Source: Veillonella intestinalis
Lineage (GTDB): Bacteria > Bacillota > Negativicutes > Veillonellales > Veillonellaceae
NCBI RefSeq assembly: GCF_943193155.1
Contig: NZ_CALPDB010000001.1
Span: 372,001 to 436,000, forward strand
Direction: 5' to 3'
DNA: 64,000 nucleotides
Shown here: positions 9,410-18,172 of the stretch, one piece after another
Layout: each line of letters opens with the position of its first letter
Numbering within the stretch: position 1 is the first letter of the stretch
Program-made: the position numbers and the translations under genes
The notes under the pieces: generated by a model
The model's database searches: none
The model's input: only the letters and a program-made list of their open reading frames with translations
Told to the model about the DNA's origin: nothing

Positions 9410-9622
9410 TTATTTAATACCATCTTTAGTACGAGCAAAGCCAATTTTATCATCTGCAATTTCATGAAGCGCTACTGATACTGGTTTATCTGTATCAAGA
9501 CCGGTAACCATAGCTTCATCGCCATCGGTTAATTCACGAGCTCGCTTCGCTGCTAATGTAACCAATGTATATTTACTATCTACATGTTTTTCTAAATCCT
9601 TTAATAAAGGTTTTACCATCAT
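9410..9622 (-). CDS. rpoZ: DNA-directed RNA polymerase omega subunit
   Basis: Small RNA polymerase subunit that aids assembly of the beta' subunit. The 70-residue product has the omega core (SKYTLVTLAAKRARELTDGD) with the conserved AAKRAR helix. An AAGGAG site precedes the ATG. Its place between gmk and coaBC is the standard Firmicute order and supports the call despite the short length. Confidence 0.93.
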   Translation of the reverse strand: MMVKPLLKDLEKHVDSKYTLVTLAAKRARELTDGDEAMVTGLDTDKPVSVALHEIADDKIGFARTKDGIK

Positions 9623-9635
9623 AACGCATTACTCC

Positions 9636-10253
9636 TTACTTCGCATATTGCTTATAAATATATTGTATTTTTTCTTTATTTCGCTTAATTTTACAAGCTT
9701 CAGCACGTAAAATGGACGCCACTTTTTCTACTGCATCTGGTAATATATCATTCACCACAATGTAGTCGTAGCGATGTGCTAAGGCTAATTCAGAGCTTGC
9801 TTTGGAAAGGCGCTTATCAATAACCTCAGCAGCATCTGTACCACGATCCCGTAGACGGTTTGATAATATATCTAATGATGGCGGTACAATATAAATAAAC
9901 ACGGCTTCACTAAAGCGCTCTTTTACCTGCATAGCCCCTTGAATATCAATCTCTAAAATGACGCTCTTGCCTTCGCTTAATAAATCCATTACATGCTGCT
10001 TAGGCGTGCCATAATAATTATCATATACTTGAGCATATTCTAAGAAGGCATCTTCTTCGATAAGCTGTTGAAACGTTTCCTTATTGCGAAAAAAATAACT
10101 AACCCCTTCTTCTTCACCAACGCGTGGTGCTCGTGTAGTCATAGATACTGAATACACAAGATTGGGCATTTGTTTACGTAGTTCGGCACAAATAGTCCCT
10201 TTACCAGCCCCTGAAGGACCAGATAACACAATCAAAATCCCTCTATCCGACAT
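9636..10253 (-). CDS. gmk: Guanylate kinase
   Basis: Phosphorylates GMP to GDP. The 205-residue protein has the P-loop GPSGAGKGT near residues 11-19, the GMP-binding segment SMTTRAPRVGEEEGVSYFF, and the lid region RLRDRGTD. Length and motifs match the family. It sits 8 bases from remA and 13 bases from rpoZ, so it is co-transcribed with both. Confidence 0.97.
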   Translation of the reverse strand: MSDRGILIVLSGPSGAGKGTICAELRKQMPNLVYSVSMTTRAPRVGEEEGVSYFFRNKETFQQLIEEDAFLEYAQVYDNYYGTPKQHVMDLLSEGKSVILEIDIQGAMQVKERFSEAVFIYIVPPSLDILSNRLRDRGTDAAEVIDKRLSKASSELALAHRYDYIVVNDILPDAVEKVASILRAEACKIKRNKEKIQYIYKQYAK

Positions 10254-10261
10254 AATAGCAC

Positions 10262-10528
10262 CTACGCTTCCGTAGACTCAGCTGGTGTAGCTTGAACAAT
10301 ACGATGCGCTACTGTTTCTGGTTGAATCGCTGATAACACAATCTGACCACTATCCATCACTAAGACAGCTCGTGTTTTACGACCATATGTAGCATCTACT
10401 AATACACTCTTTTCACGCGCATCTTGAATCATTCGTTTAATTGGCGCGGACTCTGGACTGATGATAGCAATTAGGCGATTTGCCGAAACCATGTTACCAA
10501 ATCCAATGTTTAAAAGCTTTGTACTCAT
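10262..10528 (-). CDS. remA: RemA-like DNA-binding regulator (DUF370)
   Basis: An 88-residue protein closely resembling Bacillus subtilis RemA, a DNA-binding activator of biofilm matrix and osmoprotection genes. Typical segments are [32 protein letters not shown] and [17 protein letters not shown]. RemA has an LytTR-like fold and forms rings; the arginine-rich segment is the probable DNA contact. The position between yicC and gmk is conserved in Firmicutes. Its targets in this organism cannot be told from the window. Confidence 0.9.
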   Translation of the reverse strand: MSTKLLNIGFGNMVSANRLIAIISPESAPIKRMIQDAREKSVLVDATYGRKTRAVLVMDSGQIVLSAIQPETVAHRIVQATPAESTEA

Positions 10529-10554
10529 ACTTAGTGACTCCTTACTCTTGCAAC

Positions 10555-11436
10555 CTACTCTATATTTTGAATTTGCTCTCTAATTTTCTCTAACTCACAT
10601 TTCAATACTACAACACGGTCTGTTATGGCTAAATCGGATCCTTTAGATCCCATTGTATTTACTTCTCGATTCATTTCTTGTAATAAGAAATCTAACTTAC
10701 GCCCAATCGGTTGATTCTCTTTTAGTGTGTTTCTTAATTGTACCACATGAGAGCCAAAACGTACAATTTCTTCTGTAATATCTGTTTTATCACTCATAGT
10801 GGCTACTTCTTGCAGAAAACGATCCATGTTAACCGTTACATCGGTTTTATCTAGCACGTTTTGAATCCGCTGTAATAAGCGCTCTTCGTATTTTTTTACA
10901 GCTATATCTTTGTTAGCCGTCACTTCTTGCAATACTGACTCTAATGTATTTACTCGTTTTTCAATTTCAACTTGTAAATTATTACCTTCAAGAGCACGCA
11001 TTTCACAAAGACCCTTTAACGCTAAATTTAAAGCGCTAACAGCAGCGCCTTCTAATTTAGACTCTTCAAAGGGTACATCTTCTAAAACTAACCAATCTTG
11101 TGAAATACTCATCATATCCCGTAAGGCTACTCGTTCTTTAGTTGGTGAAAAACCCTGGACAACTAAAAAATCTCGAATTTGATTAGCCAACGTTGTATTT
11201 ACAGTAAAAACTTTCTCCCGATCACTTGTATTTTTAAGCGATACATTAATTTCTACTTTACCTCTTTGAAGGGTTTCTTTGATATGACGTCGTAATGTAT
11301 TCTCTAAAAAATATAAGGTTGATGGCATATTGAGATAAAGATCTAAAAATCGTGAATTTACACTTTTTATTTCAATTGTAATCTGTAAACTCTCATCAAC
11401 CCCAATGCCACGACCAAAACCGGTCATACTATTCAT
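10555..11436 (-). CDS. yicC: YicC/YloC family endoribonuclease
   Basis: A family of stress-linked endoribonucleases (E. coli YicC, B. subtilis YloC). The N-terminal signature [10 protein letters not shown] and the C-terminal DUF1732 region ([19 protein letters not shown]) are both present. The frame is open 12 codons further upstream, but I set the start at 11434-11436 because family members begin just before SMTGFGR and a GGATAACT site precedes it. It is the first gene of the yicC-remA-gmk-rpoZ-coaBC operon and is divergent from rqcH. Confidence 0.93.
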   Translation of the reverse strand: MNSMTGFGRGIGVDESLQITIEIKSVNSRFLDLYLNMPSTLYFLENTLRRHIKETLQRGKVEINVSLKNTSDREKVFTVNTTLANQIRDFLVVQGFSPTKERVALRDMMSISQDWLVLEDVPFEESKLEGAAVSALNLALKGLCEMRALEGNNLQVEIEKRVNTLESVLQEVTANKDIAVKKYEERLLQRIQNVLDKTDVTVNMDRFLQEVATMSDKTDITEEIVRFGSHVVQLRNTLKENQPIGRKLDFLLQEMNREVNTMGSKGSDLAITDRVVVLKCELEKIREQIQNIE

Positions 11437-11602
11437 AATACCAGTTATCCTTTCTACATAATATTGTTTCACATATATGTCTTAATCTTCATATTCTATT
11501 TCATTTTATCACGTTACTTACACAGGGTAAAGGAATCTACTCCCTTCTATAGTTTATAAATGTGATATACTTATTATATTGAATATTACAAAGGAGTTAA
11601 CT

Positions 11603-13354
11603 ATGAATTTAGATGGTTTAACCTTAGCCGTTTTAACCAAAGAATTAGCCAAGCATCTTGTTACTGGCCAAATTCAGCGGCTATTGCAAATAGATAAAAC
11701 AACTTTAGTACTTAAAGTAAATACAAGTAAAGGTAATCAAGATTTAGTAATCACGGCTGGTAATATGCCTGCCTGTTATTTAAGTCATGGCATAACAGAT
11801 TTGCCAAAAGAACCGACTGCTTTATGCATGTTCTTGCGCAAACATTTAGAAGGCGCTCGTATCACTGCGATTGAACAGCTTAATGGCGATCGTATATTAC
11901 GTGTTAGTGCTGATAAATTAGCCCTTGATGGCTCACTTATTTCTAATCGAATTTACATTGAATTAATGGGCAAATATTCAAATTGTATCTTTGTGCAAGA
12001 TGGACTTATTTTGGAAGCCTTAATCCATGTAACGCCATTAATGAATCGGGAACGTTCCATTGCCCCTAAACTACCTTATGAATTGCCCCCTAATAGTGAA
12101 CGTGGTAGTTTATTCGAGTTTAAAGATAACGAAATATTAGAGTTATTGCACAATTTTGGTCAAGGTACAGTAGCTGAAACTGTACGTCGCATTTTTAATG
12201 GCTTTGGTCCAGCCTTATTAAAAGAAGTTTGTTATAAAGCTAATCTTAGTGAAAAAACAGAGTTAACCACTTTAACTAGTGAAGCCATTAATGAATTAGG
12301 CCAGGCTTTAATTGCACTAAAAAACGATCTGTCTATAGCAACCCAATTATTAGAATATGAAAATGAAAAGCATAAGAAGTTTTATAGCCCTATTCCCCTC
12401 ACTTACTTAGTGGCGCTAGGTGGCCAATTAAAAACTACCTATGATTCTATATCAGAACCTTTAGAATTAGCCGTTGTCAAACAAGGAGGTATTAACACAA
12501 CCACTCACGAGTTAGAGCGAACTTTGCAACAGGCCATAAAAAAAGAAGAGTTACGCCATTCAAAGATTCAAGCGGAATTAGATGCTAGTGATAAAGCCGA
12601 AGAATATAAATCATATGGTGATTTATTAATGATTAATGCCTATTTAGATACTCAATATAAGCCCACAATTACTTTGGATAATATTTTAGTAGAACCTGTA
12701 GAGCCCATTACGATTCCCTTACAACCAGAATTAACAATTGTTGAAAATGCACAGCATTATTATAAACAATATACAAAATTAAAAAATCGTATGCAAAGTG
12801 GCTTATATCAATTAAATCAAAGTGCACAGCGCATAGATTACCTTCAATCTGTCTTATATAGCTTATCCATTGCCGATAGTAAAGAGTTAGTACAAGAAAT
12901 TTATAACGAATGCGAACAAGCAGGTTTACTAAAAAAATCTAAGAAGCCTGTTAGCTACAAAGCACCTAAACATAATTTTATGCGCTTTCCTATCAATGGC
13001 GGTGAAATATTTATAGGTCGTAATAATCAACAAAATGAATATTTAACCCATCGTTTTGCCAAGCCTACCGATATTTGGTTCCACACCTTACAAGTTCAAG
13101 GCAGTCATGTTATTTTACGGCCTATTGAAGGAACTATGGCAACTGATGAAATGCTTACCTTAGCAGCTCAATATGCAGCTTATTTTAGTAAAGCTCGTGA
13201 GTCTTCAAAAGTGGCCGTTGATTATGCGCCTATAAAATTTATTAAAAAGCCCCCTGCTTCGCCACTGGGTTTTGTTATCTATACAAATCAAAAAACAGCG
13301 GTCATTGATCCAAAAGAACCACAGCTCAACGAAGGGACAAATTTATACGAATAA
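11603..13354 (+). CDS. rqcH: Ribosome quality control protein RqcH (Rqc2/NEMF homologue)
   Basis: Binds obstructed 50S subunits and recruits tRNA-Ala to add C-terminal alanine tails that mark stalled peptides for breakdown. The 583-residue protein shows the NFACT-N domain (about 1-270), helix-hairpin-helix and coiled-coil middle (about 280-440), and the NFACT-R domain with DIWFHTLQVQGSHVI near 490-505. Older annotations call this family fibronectin-binding protein. The start is the ATG at 11603, behind AAGGAG (11591-11596). It is one of only two plus-strand genes in the window and shares a bidirectional terminator with the coaD operon. Confidence 0.93.
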   Translation: MNLDGLTLAVLTKELAKHLVTGQIQRLLQIDKTTLVLKVNTSKGNQDLVITAGNMPACYLSHGITDLPKEPTALCMFLRKHLEGARITAIEQLNGDRILRVSADKLALDGSLISNRIYIELMGKYSNCIFVQDGLILEALIHVTPLMNRERSIAPKLPYELPPNSERGSLFEFKDNEILELLHNFGQGTVAETVRRIFNGFGPALLKEVCYKANLSEKTELTTLTSEAINELGQALIALKNDLSIATQLLEYENEKHKKFYSPIPLTYLVALGGQLKTTYDSISEPLELAVVKQGGINTTTHELERTLQQAIKKEELRHSKIQAELDASDKAEEYKSYGDLLMINAYLDTQYKPTITLDNILVEPVEPITIPLQPELTIVENAQHYYKQYTKLKNRMQSGLYQLNQSAQRIDYLQSVLYSLSIADSKELVQEIYNECEQAGLLKKSKKPVSYKAPKHNFMRFPINGGEIFIGRNNQQNEYLTHRFAKPTDIWFHTLQVQGSHVILRPIEGTMATDEMLTLAAQYAAYFSKARESSKVAVDYAPIKFIKKPPASPLGFVIYTNQKTAVIDPKEPQLNEGTNLYE

Positions 13355-13370
13355 TTCTATAAGAAACCAA

Positions 13371-13425
13371 AAAGGCTCTCAGGAAACACCTTATATACTA
13401 AGGTTACTTCCTGAGAGCCTCTTTA
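13371..13425. terminator. Bidirectional intrinsic terminator between rqcH and the coaD operon
   Basis: AGGCTCTCAGGAA (13373-13385) pairs with TTCCTGAGAGCCT (13408-13420), with a second inner pairing ACACCTTA/TAAGGTT. It is flanked by an A-run on the left and a T-rich stretch on the right, and lies between two convergent genes, so it can end transcripts from both sides. Confidence 0.88.
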
Positions 13426-13430
13426 TTTAC

Positions 13431-13883
13431 TTATTCTCGATTGGATTGTTTTAAGCTTTCACGATTTTGACGTAAGCTTTCTAATGTTTTTTCTAAATTA
13501 TTTTCTACATAGCGCATTACATCACTAGCGTATTGAATTGAGCTATCTTTCAATTCCTGTGAGGATTGATTAGCTAACATAATAATCTGGTTTGCTTGTG
13601 TTTGCGCTTGCTTTACTAATTCACTTTCTTCTGTCAATTTAGCAATGTAATCTTTAGCTTGTGCAATCAAAGTATCTGCCTGACGTTGTGCATCAGCCAA
13701 AATTTTGTCTTTTTCGTTCATAATGCGACGAGACTCTTCAAGCTCTAATGGCAAGGACTCATTAATAGCGTCTAGTACGCGCATAATTTCTTCTTCTTCA
13801 ATAACACGTTTGGTGGTCATAGGAATGCGACCACTGGTTTCGATTAAATTTTCCAAATCTTCTAAAAGTTTTTCTGTTTTCAT
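13431..13883 (-). CDS. Coiled-coil protein of unknown function (DivIVA / ATP-synthase-b-like)
   Basis: I do not recognise a defined function. The 150-residue product is almost entirely charged helix with heptad-like spacing from about residue 40 (repeated ADAQRQADTLIAQAK-type segments), which resembles DivIVA-type and ATP synthase b-subunit coiled coils. There is no signal peptide or membrane segment. The start is the ATG at 13881-13883, eight bases after AGGAG; a GTG nine bases upstream is less well placed. It follows coaD by about 20 bases and is the last gene of the rsmD-coaD unit. Proteins of this shape are often annotated ATPase by similarity alone; no nucleotide-binding motif is present. 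Confidence 0.8.
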   Translation of the reverse strand: MKTEKLLEDLENLIETSGRIPMTTKRVIEEEEIMRVLDAINESLPLELEESRRIMNEKDKILADAQRQADTLIAQAKDYIAKLTEESELVKQAQTQANQIIMLANQSSQELKDSSIQYASDVMRYVENNLEKTLESLRQNRESLKQSNRE

Positions 13884-13903
13884 TCTCGCCACTCCTATTA
13901 GTA

Positions 13904-14392
13904 CTATTTACTACGATTTGCAAACTTTGCTTTCAAAGCCTCTTTTACTGTTTCAGGAACTAAACCGTCCAAAGAGCCATTAAATTTCGCTAACTCACGA
14001 ATTCCTGTTGAACTAACAAAAGAGTACTTATTATTTGTCATAATAAACACAGTTTCAATATCATCATCTAAATATTTTGAAAATAAAGCTCGCTGAAACT
14101 CATATTCAAAATCACTGAGCGCTCGCAAGCCCCGAATAATCATATAACTATTCTTTGACTTGGCATAATCAATTAATAATCCCGATGCACAATCAACCTC
14201 AACATTTGGTATATGGGCTACAGAGGCTTTAATTAATTCCACACGCTCTTGTTGCGTGAATAAACTATGTTTATTAGGATTATCTAAAACCGCTACAATC
14301 AATGTATCTACAAGCTTACTCGCTCGTTCGAAAATATCGACATGCCCATTTGTGACAGGGTCAAAACTCCCTGGACAAATGCCAATACGCAC
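13904..14392 (-). CDS. coaD: Phosphopantetheine adenylyltransferase
   Basis: Fourth step of coenzyme A synthesis from phosphopantothenate: adenylates 4'-phosphopantetheine. The family motif GSFDPVTNGH is near the N-terminus and SSTGIREL near the C-terminus. I place the start at the GTG at 14390-14392 (reading MRIGICPGSF), seven to eight bases after AAAGGAG; this gives 162 residues, the normal length. The open frame extends 19 codons further into rsmD, but that part is not conserved-looking. Together with coaBC the window holds two CoA genes in separate operons. Confidence 0.96.
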   Translation of the reverse strand: MRIGICPGSFDPVTNGHVDIFERASKLVDTLIVAVLDNPNKHSLFTQQERVELIKASVAHIPNVEVDCASGLLIDYAKSKNSYMIIRGLRALSDFEYEFQRALFSKYLDDDIETVFIMTNNKYSFVSSTGIRELAKFNGSLDGLVPETVKEALKAKFANRSK

Positions 14393-14396
14393 TATA

Positions 14397-14951
14397 CTAG
14401 CTCCTTTCAAGCTCATAGGGTACACAATACGTAACCTTTGTATAACCAAATTGCTGCTCTTTCAGTATATGCCAGCCTTCTGGTAACACAAGTGGTTCCT
14501 TTTCATGATGCTCCACAATAAGCATTCCATTTTCTTTTAGTAATTGTTGATTCACTACTACAGCTAACGTAGCACCTACAAAACCTTGCTCATAGGGTGG
14601 ATCTGAGAAGATATAGTCAAATTGCCGACCTGCTAATTGTTTACCTGCTACTTCAATAGTAACTGGTAAAATTTCCACGTCTTGTTCAAAATGGCAATGA
14701 ACTACATTTTCTTTAATAATACGCGCTGTCCGTTTATCAACGCAAACGGCTAGTGAGGCACCACGACTTACTGCTTCTAATCCAAAAGCACCTGTGCCAG
14801 AGAATAAATCAAGGACTGTCGTATCGACTAAACCATAATTACTTAACACATTAAAAATACTTTCACGAACCCGATCTTGGGTCGGACGTGTATTCATCCC
14901 TTTAGGTGCTTTTAAACTATGGCCTTTGGCACGACCTGCAATAATTCTCAT
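14397..14951 (-). CDS. rsmD: 16S rRNA (guanine966-N2)-methyltransferase RsmD
   Basis: Methylates G966 of 16S rRNA using S-adenosylmethionine. The 184-residue protein starts with MRIIAGRAKGHSLKAP, contains the SAM-binding DLFSGTGAFGLEAVSRG near residues 45-61, and the catalytic DPPY motif (SDPPYEQG). Length and order match the family. It lies directly before coaD, the usual Firmicute pairing, and is likely the first gene of this small operon. Confidence 0.95.
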   Translation of the reverse strand: MRIIAGRAKGHSLKAPKGMNTRPTQDRVRESIFNVLSNYGLVDTTVLDLFSGTGAFGLEAVSRGASLAVCVDKRTARIIKENVVHCHFEQDVEILPVTIEVAGKQLAGRQFDYIFSDPPYEQGFVGATLAVVVNQQLLKENGMLIVEHHEKEPLVLPEGWHILKEQQFGYTKVTYCVPYELERS

Positions 14952-15035
14952 ACTTCCCTCTTTATGCCTACACTTGTCTCTTAATTATAGTATATTATAT
15001 AACAAAATAAAAGTACATGTACGGTGAAAAATTAA

Positions 15036-16037
15036 TTATAGGAACATTTCATCTTTTAAATTTCGTCCCATTAAATCCATTAAGGCCTCTTGTGGTGCTT
15101 TTTGATGATATAACACCTCATATAAAACACTTGTAATTGGCAAATCTAATTGCTTCGCTTGGGCTACTTCATACACCGTTTTTACTGCAAAAAAACCTTC
15201 TACAACCATATTGGAATGATTCATAATGTAATCCATAGTTTCGCCATTAGCTAATTTTTGGCCGGCAGCGCGATTGCGACTATGTTGACTCATACAAGTA
15301 GCAATTAAATCACCCATCCCTGCTAAGCCCGCATAAGTTTCGCGCCTTGCCCCTAAAGCAACACCAAATTTTGTCATTTCGTGAAGCCCTCGTGTAAGTA
15401 AGGCCGATTTACAATTGTCACCCAATGCCATACCATCAGCAATCCCAGCAGCTAGCGCAATAATGTTTTTAGTGGTACCTGCTAATTCTACACCGGTCAT
15501 ATCTTCGTTAACATACACTCTAAAATTATGGGTGCTAAGAGCTTTTTGCACAAACTCCGCAGTCTCTTTACTAGTACCAGCCACCACGGTGGTAGCTGGC
15601 AAATCACGGCCAATTTCTTCTGCATGATTAGGCCCCGATAAAATAGCTAGTCGATCTGTAATACTACTTAGTACCTCTTTAGCTACTTCTGATAATCGTT
15701 TACCAGTTTCTCGTTCAATGCCTTTTGAACAAATAACCACAGTAGTAGACTTGTTCACAAAAGAGTGTAATTGTTCTAATGTGTGCCGTACATAAATAGA
15801 AGGCGTTACAATCAGTAAAATATCACTATCTTTTGCAATCGTTGCTAAATCAGAACTTATCTGCAAAGAGTCAGGTAACATAACACCTTTCAAATAGGTC
15901 ACGTTTTCACGAGTCGCTCGCAGTGCTTGAACTTGTTCTTCACGACGACAATAGAGCCAGGCTTCATTGCCTGCTTGAGCAGCTTTACACGCTAATGCTG
16001 TCCCCCAACTCCCAGAACCTATAATACCAATTTTCAT
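15036..16037 (-). CDS. gpsA: Glycerol-3-phosphate dehydrogenase [NAD(P)+]
   Basis: Reduces dihydroxyacetone phosphate to sn-glycerol 3-phosphate, the backbone of phospholipids. The dinucleotide-binding loop GSGSWGTALA is at residues 7-16. The catalytic region includes AGTTKNIIALAAGI (active-site Lys) and GLAGMGDLIATC, and the product-binding SRNRAAG is present. The 333-residue length is typical. Its ATG overlaps the plsY stop by one base; PlsY uses its product, so the two are metabolically and translationally linked. Confidence 0.97.
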   Translation of the reverse strand: MKIGIIGSGSWGTALACKAAQAGNEAWLYCRREEQVQALRATRENVTYLKGVMLPDSLQISSDLATIAKDSDILLIVTPSIYVRHTLEQLHSFVNKSTTVVICSKGIERETGKRLSEVAKEVLSSITDRLAILSGPNHAEEIGRDLPATTVVAGTSKETAEFVQKALSTHNFRVYVNEDMTGVELAGTTKNIIALAAGIADGMALGDNCKSALLTRGLHEMTKFGVALGARRETYAGLAGMGDLIATCMSQHSRNRAAGQKLANGETMDYIMNHSNMVVEGFFAVKTVYEVAQAKQLDLPITSVLYEVLYHQKAPQEALMDLMGRNLKDEMFL

Positions 16038-16639
16038 TAGGAATCATCACGCTCCGTTCGTTCTACTTTTAGTTCTTGACCACGCAAGAGCCGTAAAATA
16101 TTTTCACGATGTCGTAAAATTACAAATAAAGCGGCTACGCCACCAAAAATGATATACCAAAATGGTTCGCCAAAAACAATCATAAGTATAGGCACCAAGG
16201 CAGCCCCTACAATAGATCCTAGTGAAACATACTTAGTAAAGTAGACAATCACGGCCCAGGTAGCAAAACAAATAGCAGAAATAAGAGGCACTAAAAAAAT
16301 AAGTACTCCTAATCCCGTAGCTACACCACGGCCTCCTTTAAAGCCCAAAAATACAGACCAATTATGACCAACCATTGCTAAAATACCACCTAAGAGCATT
16401 AAGTTTGGCTCTGGTGAAAAAATCGCTACCCCTGCCATACCTTTAGCCGCGTCACAAAGGAATACCGGTAAGGCTGCTTTCATGCCTAATACGCGATACG
16501 TATTAGTGGCACCAATATTCTTACTTCCATACTGACGCACATCAGTATTAAAAAATAACTTACCAATAATTAACCCACTAGGAATAGAGCCTAATAGATA
16601 GGCAACTAAAGCCAATAAAACCGTATACATTGTAAACAT
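16037..16639 (-). CDS. plsY: Glycerol-3-phosphate acyltransferase PlsY
   Basis: Membrane enzyme that transfers acyl groups from acyl-phosphate to glycerol 3-phosphate. The three PlsY loops are visible: GSIPSGLIIGK (motif 1), GSKNIGATNTYR (motif 2) and GFKGGRGVATG (motif 3), separated by hydrophobic segments; five membrane helices are expected in 200 residues. The start overlaps the der stop by one base (TAATG) and the stop overlaps the gpsA start, so der-plsY-gpsA are coupled. Confidence 0.96.
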   Translation of the reverse strand: MFTMYTVLLALVAYLLGSIPSGLIIGKLFFNTDVRQYGSKNIGATNTYRVLGMKAALPVFLCDAAKGMAGVAIFSPEPNLMLLGGILAMVGHNWSVFLGFKGGRGVATGLGVLIFLVPLISAICFATWAVIVYFTKYVSLGSIVGAALVPILMIVFGEPFWYIIFGGVAALFVILRHRENILRLLRGQELKVERTERDDS

Positions 16640-17973
16640 TAGTCGTCATCATTTCCCTTCTTGCCACGTAAAATTAAACGAATTGGCGTACCTTCAAAAC
16701 CAAAGGATTCACGAAGACGATTTTCTAAGAATCGCATATAAGAGAAATGAATTAATTCTGGTTCATTAACAAATAATATAAATGTTGGCGGTTTTACGGA
16801 AGCTTGCGTCATATAATAAATCTTAGGCAAGCGTCCACTGCGAGATGGCACAGGATTTACATTTTGCGCATCAGATAACACTTGGTTGAGCACACTTGTA
16901 GAAATGCGCATATGCTGCTGTTCTGATACAAATTTAATCAAATCAGATAAGCGATGAATTCGTTGTTTAGTCAAAGCTGAAGCAAATAAAATAGGTGCAT
17001 AACGCAAAAAGCCCATTTCATCATAAATATCTTCAGTATAGCGAATCGTAGTTTTATCATCTTTTTCAACTAAATCCCATTTATTGACTACGATAACAAT
17101 ACCTTTACCAGCTTCATGAGCATAACCAGCAATTTTTTTATCTTGCTCAGTCACTCCATCTACACCATCGAGTACAAGCACTACAATGTCAGCTCGATCA
17201 ACAGAGCGCAAAGAACGTACAATACTATAGCGCTCTACTGGTGCATCAATTTTTGCTTTACGACGCATACCGGCTGTATCAATCAAAATAAATTTCTGAC
17301 CATCATGTGTCCAATGTGTATCAATAGAGTCTCGTGTAGTACCGGCTACATCACTTACAATAACACGATCTTGCCCTAATAAGGCATTTGTTAAAGAAGA
17401 TTTACCCACATTTGGTCGGCCAATCAAAGCAACGTGAATGGTATCTTCTTCTGATACTGCTGTGGCACCATCAGGAAAATGCTTAACTACATCATCTAGC
17501 AAATCCCCAAGATTCATTAAGTTTTTTGCAGAAATGCCAATAGGATCACCAATGCCTAAATTATAAAACTCATAAATATTTGCTTCTTGTGTTACACTAT
17601 CAATCTTATTAACTACTAGAATAACAGGCTTGCCACTGGCTCGTAAAATATTGGCTACTTCTTCGTCTGCTGGTACTACCCCTTGTTTACCATCTACAAC
17701 AAATAGAATAACATCAGCTTCTTCAATAGCCAATTGTGCCTGTAAACGCATCATTTTAGGAATTTCATGACTATCAGCGGTAATAAACTCTATTCCCCCT
17801 GTATCAATCATAGTAAATTCTCTATTTAGCCATTCTGCGTCAAAATAAATTCTATCCCGTGTTACACCGGGAATATCCTCTACAATGGAAATACGTTTAT
17901 TTACTATGGCGTTAAACAACGTAGATTTTCCCACATTAGGACGCCCTACTACTGCTACTAATGGTTTTGCCAT
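16639..17973 (-). CDS. der: Ribosome biogenesis GTPase Der (EngA)
   Basis: Tandem GTPase required for 50S subunit assembly. Two G domains are clear: GRPNVGKSTLFN near residues 8-19 and GRPNVGKSSLTN near 186-197, each with DxxG (DTGG, DTAG) and NKxD motifs (NKID, NKWD). A KH-like domain occupies the last 80 residues. The 444-residue length is normal. First gene of the der-plsY-gpsA operon, behind a GAGGTG site. Confidence 0.97.
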   Translation of the reverse strand: MAKPLVAVVGRPNVGKSTLFNAIVNKRISIVEDIPGVTRDRIYFDAEWLNREFTMIDTGGIEFITADSHEIPKMMRLQAQLAIEEADVILFVVDGKQGVVPADEEVANILRASGKPVILVVNKIDSVTQEANIYEFYNLGIGDPIGISAKNLMNLGDLLDDVVKHFPDGATAVSEEDTIHVALIGRPNVGKSSLTNALLGQDRVIVSDVAGTTRDSIDTHWTHDGQKFILIDTAGMRRKAKIDAPVERYSIVRSLRSVDRADIVVLVLDGVDGVTEQDKKIAGYAHEAGKGIVIVVNKWDLVEKDDKTTIRYTEDIYDEMGFLRYAPILFASALTKQRIHRLSDLIKFVSEQQHMRISTSVLNQVLSDAQNVNPVPSRSGRLPKIYYMTQASVKPPTFILFVNEPELIHFSYMRFLENRLRESFGFEGTPIRLILRGKKGNDDD

Positions 17974-18102
17974 ATTGTCACCTCAATCAAACATAAAATA
18001 TCACTTTACATTGTAACATATTCAACGTAATCCATAAAGAACTTAGCCTTCACTATAAGCGTAAAAAACAAACTAATTGCTTTACTTCATCATAAAATAG
18101 AC

Positions 18103-18146
18103 AAAAGGAGCTGTAAAGTGGAAATTCCACCTACAGCTCCTTTATA
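18103..18146. terminator. Hairpin terminator after ispH/S1
   Basis: AAAGGAGCTGTAAAGTGGAA and TTCCACCTACAGCTCCTTT form a near-perfect long stem with a very short loop, flanked by A-rich and T-rich sequence. It lies 27 bases past the stop of the ispH/S1 gene, upstream of the der operon, and should end the long scpA-ispH transcript. Confidence 0.85.
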
Positions 18147-18172
18147 AAAGCACTATGTGCTAATTGCTAAAA

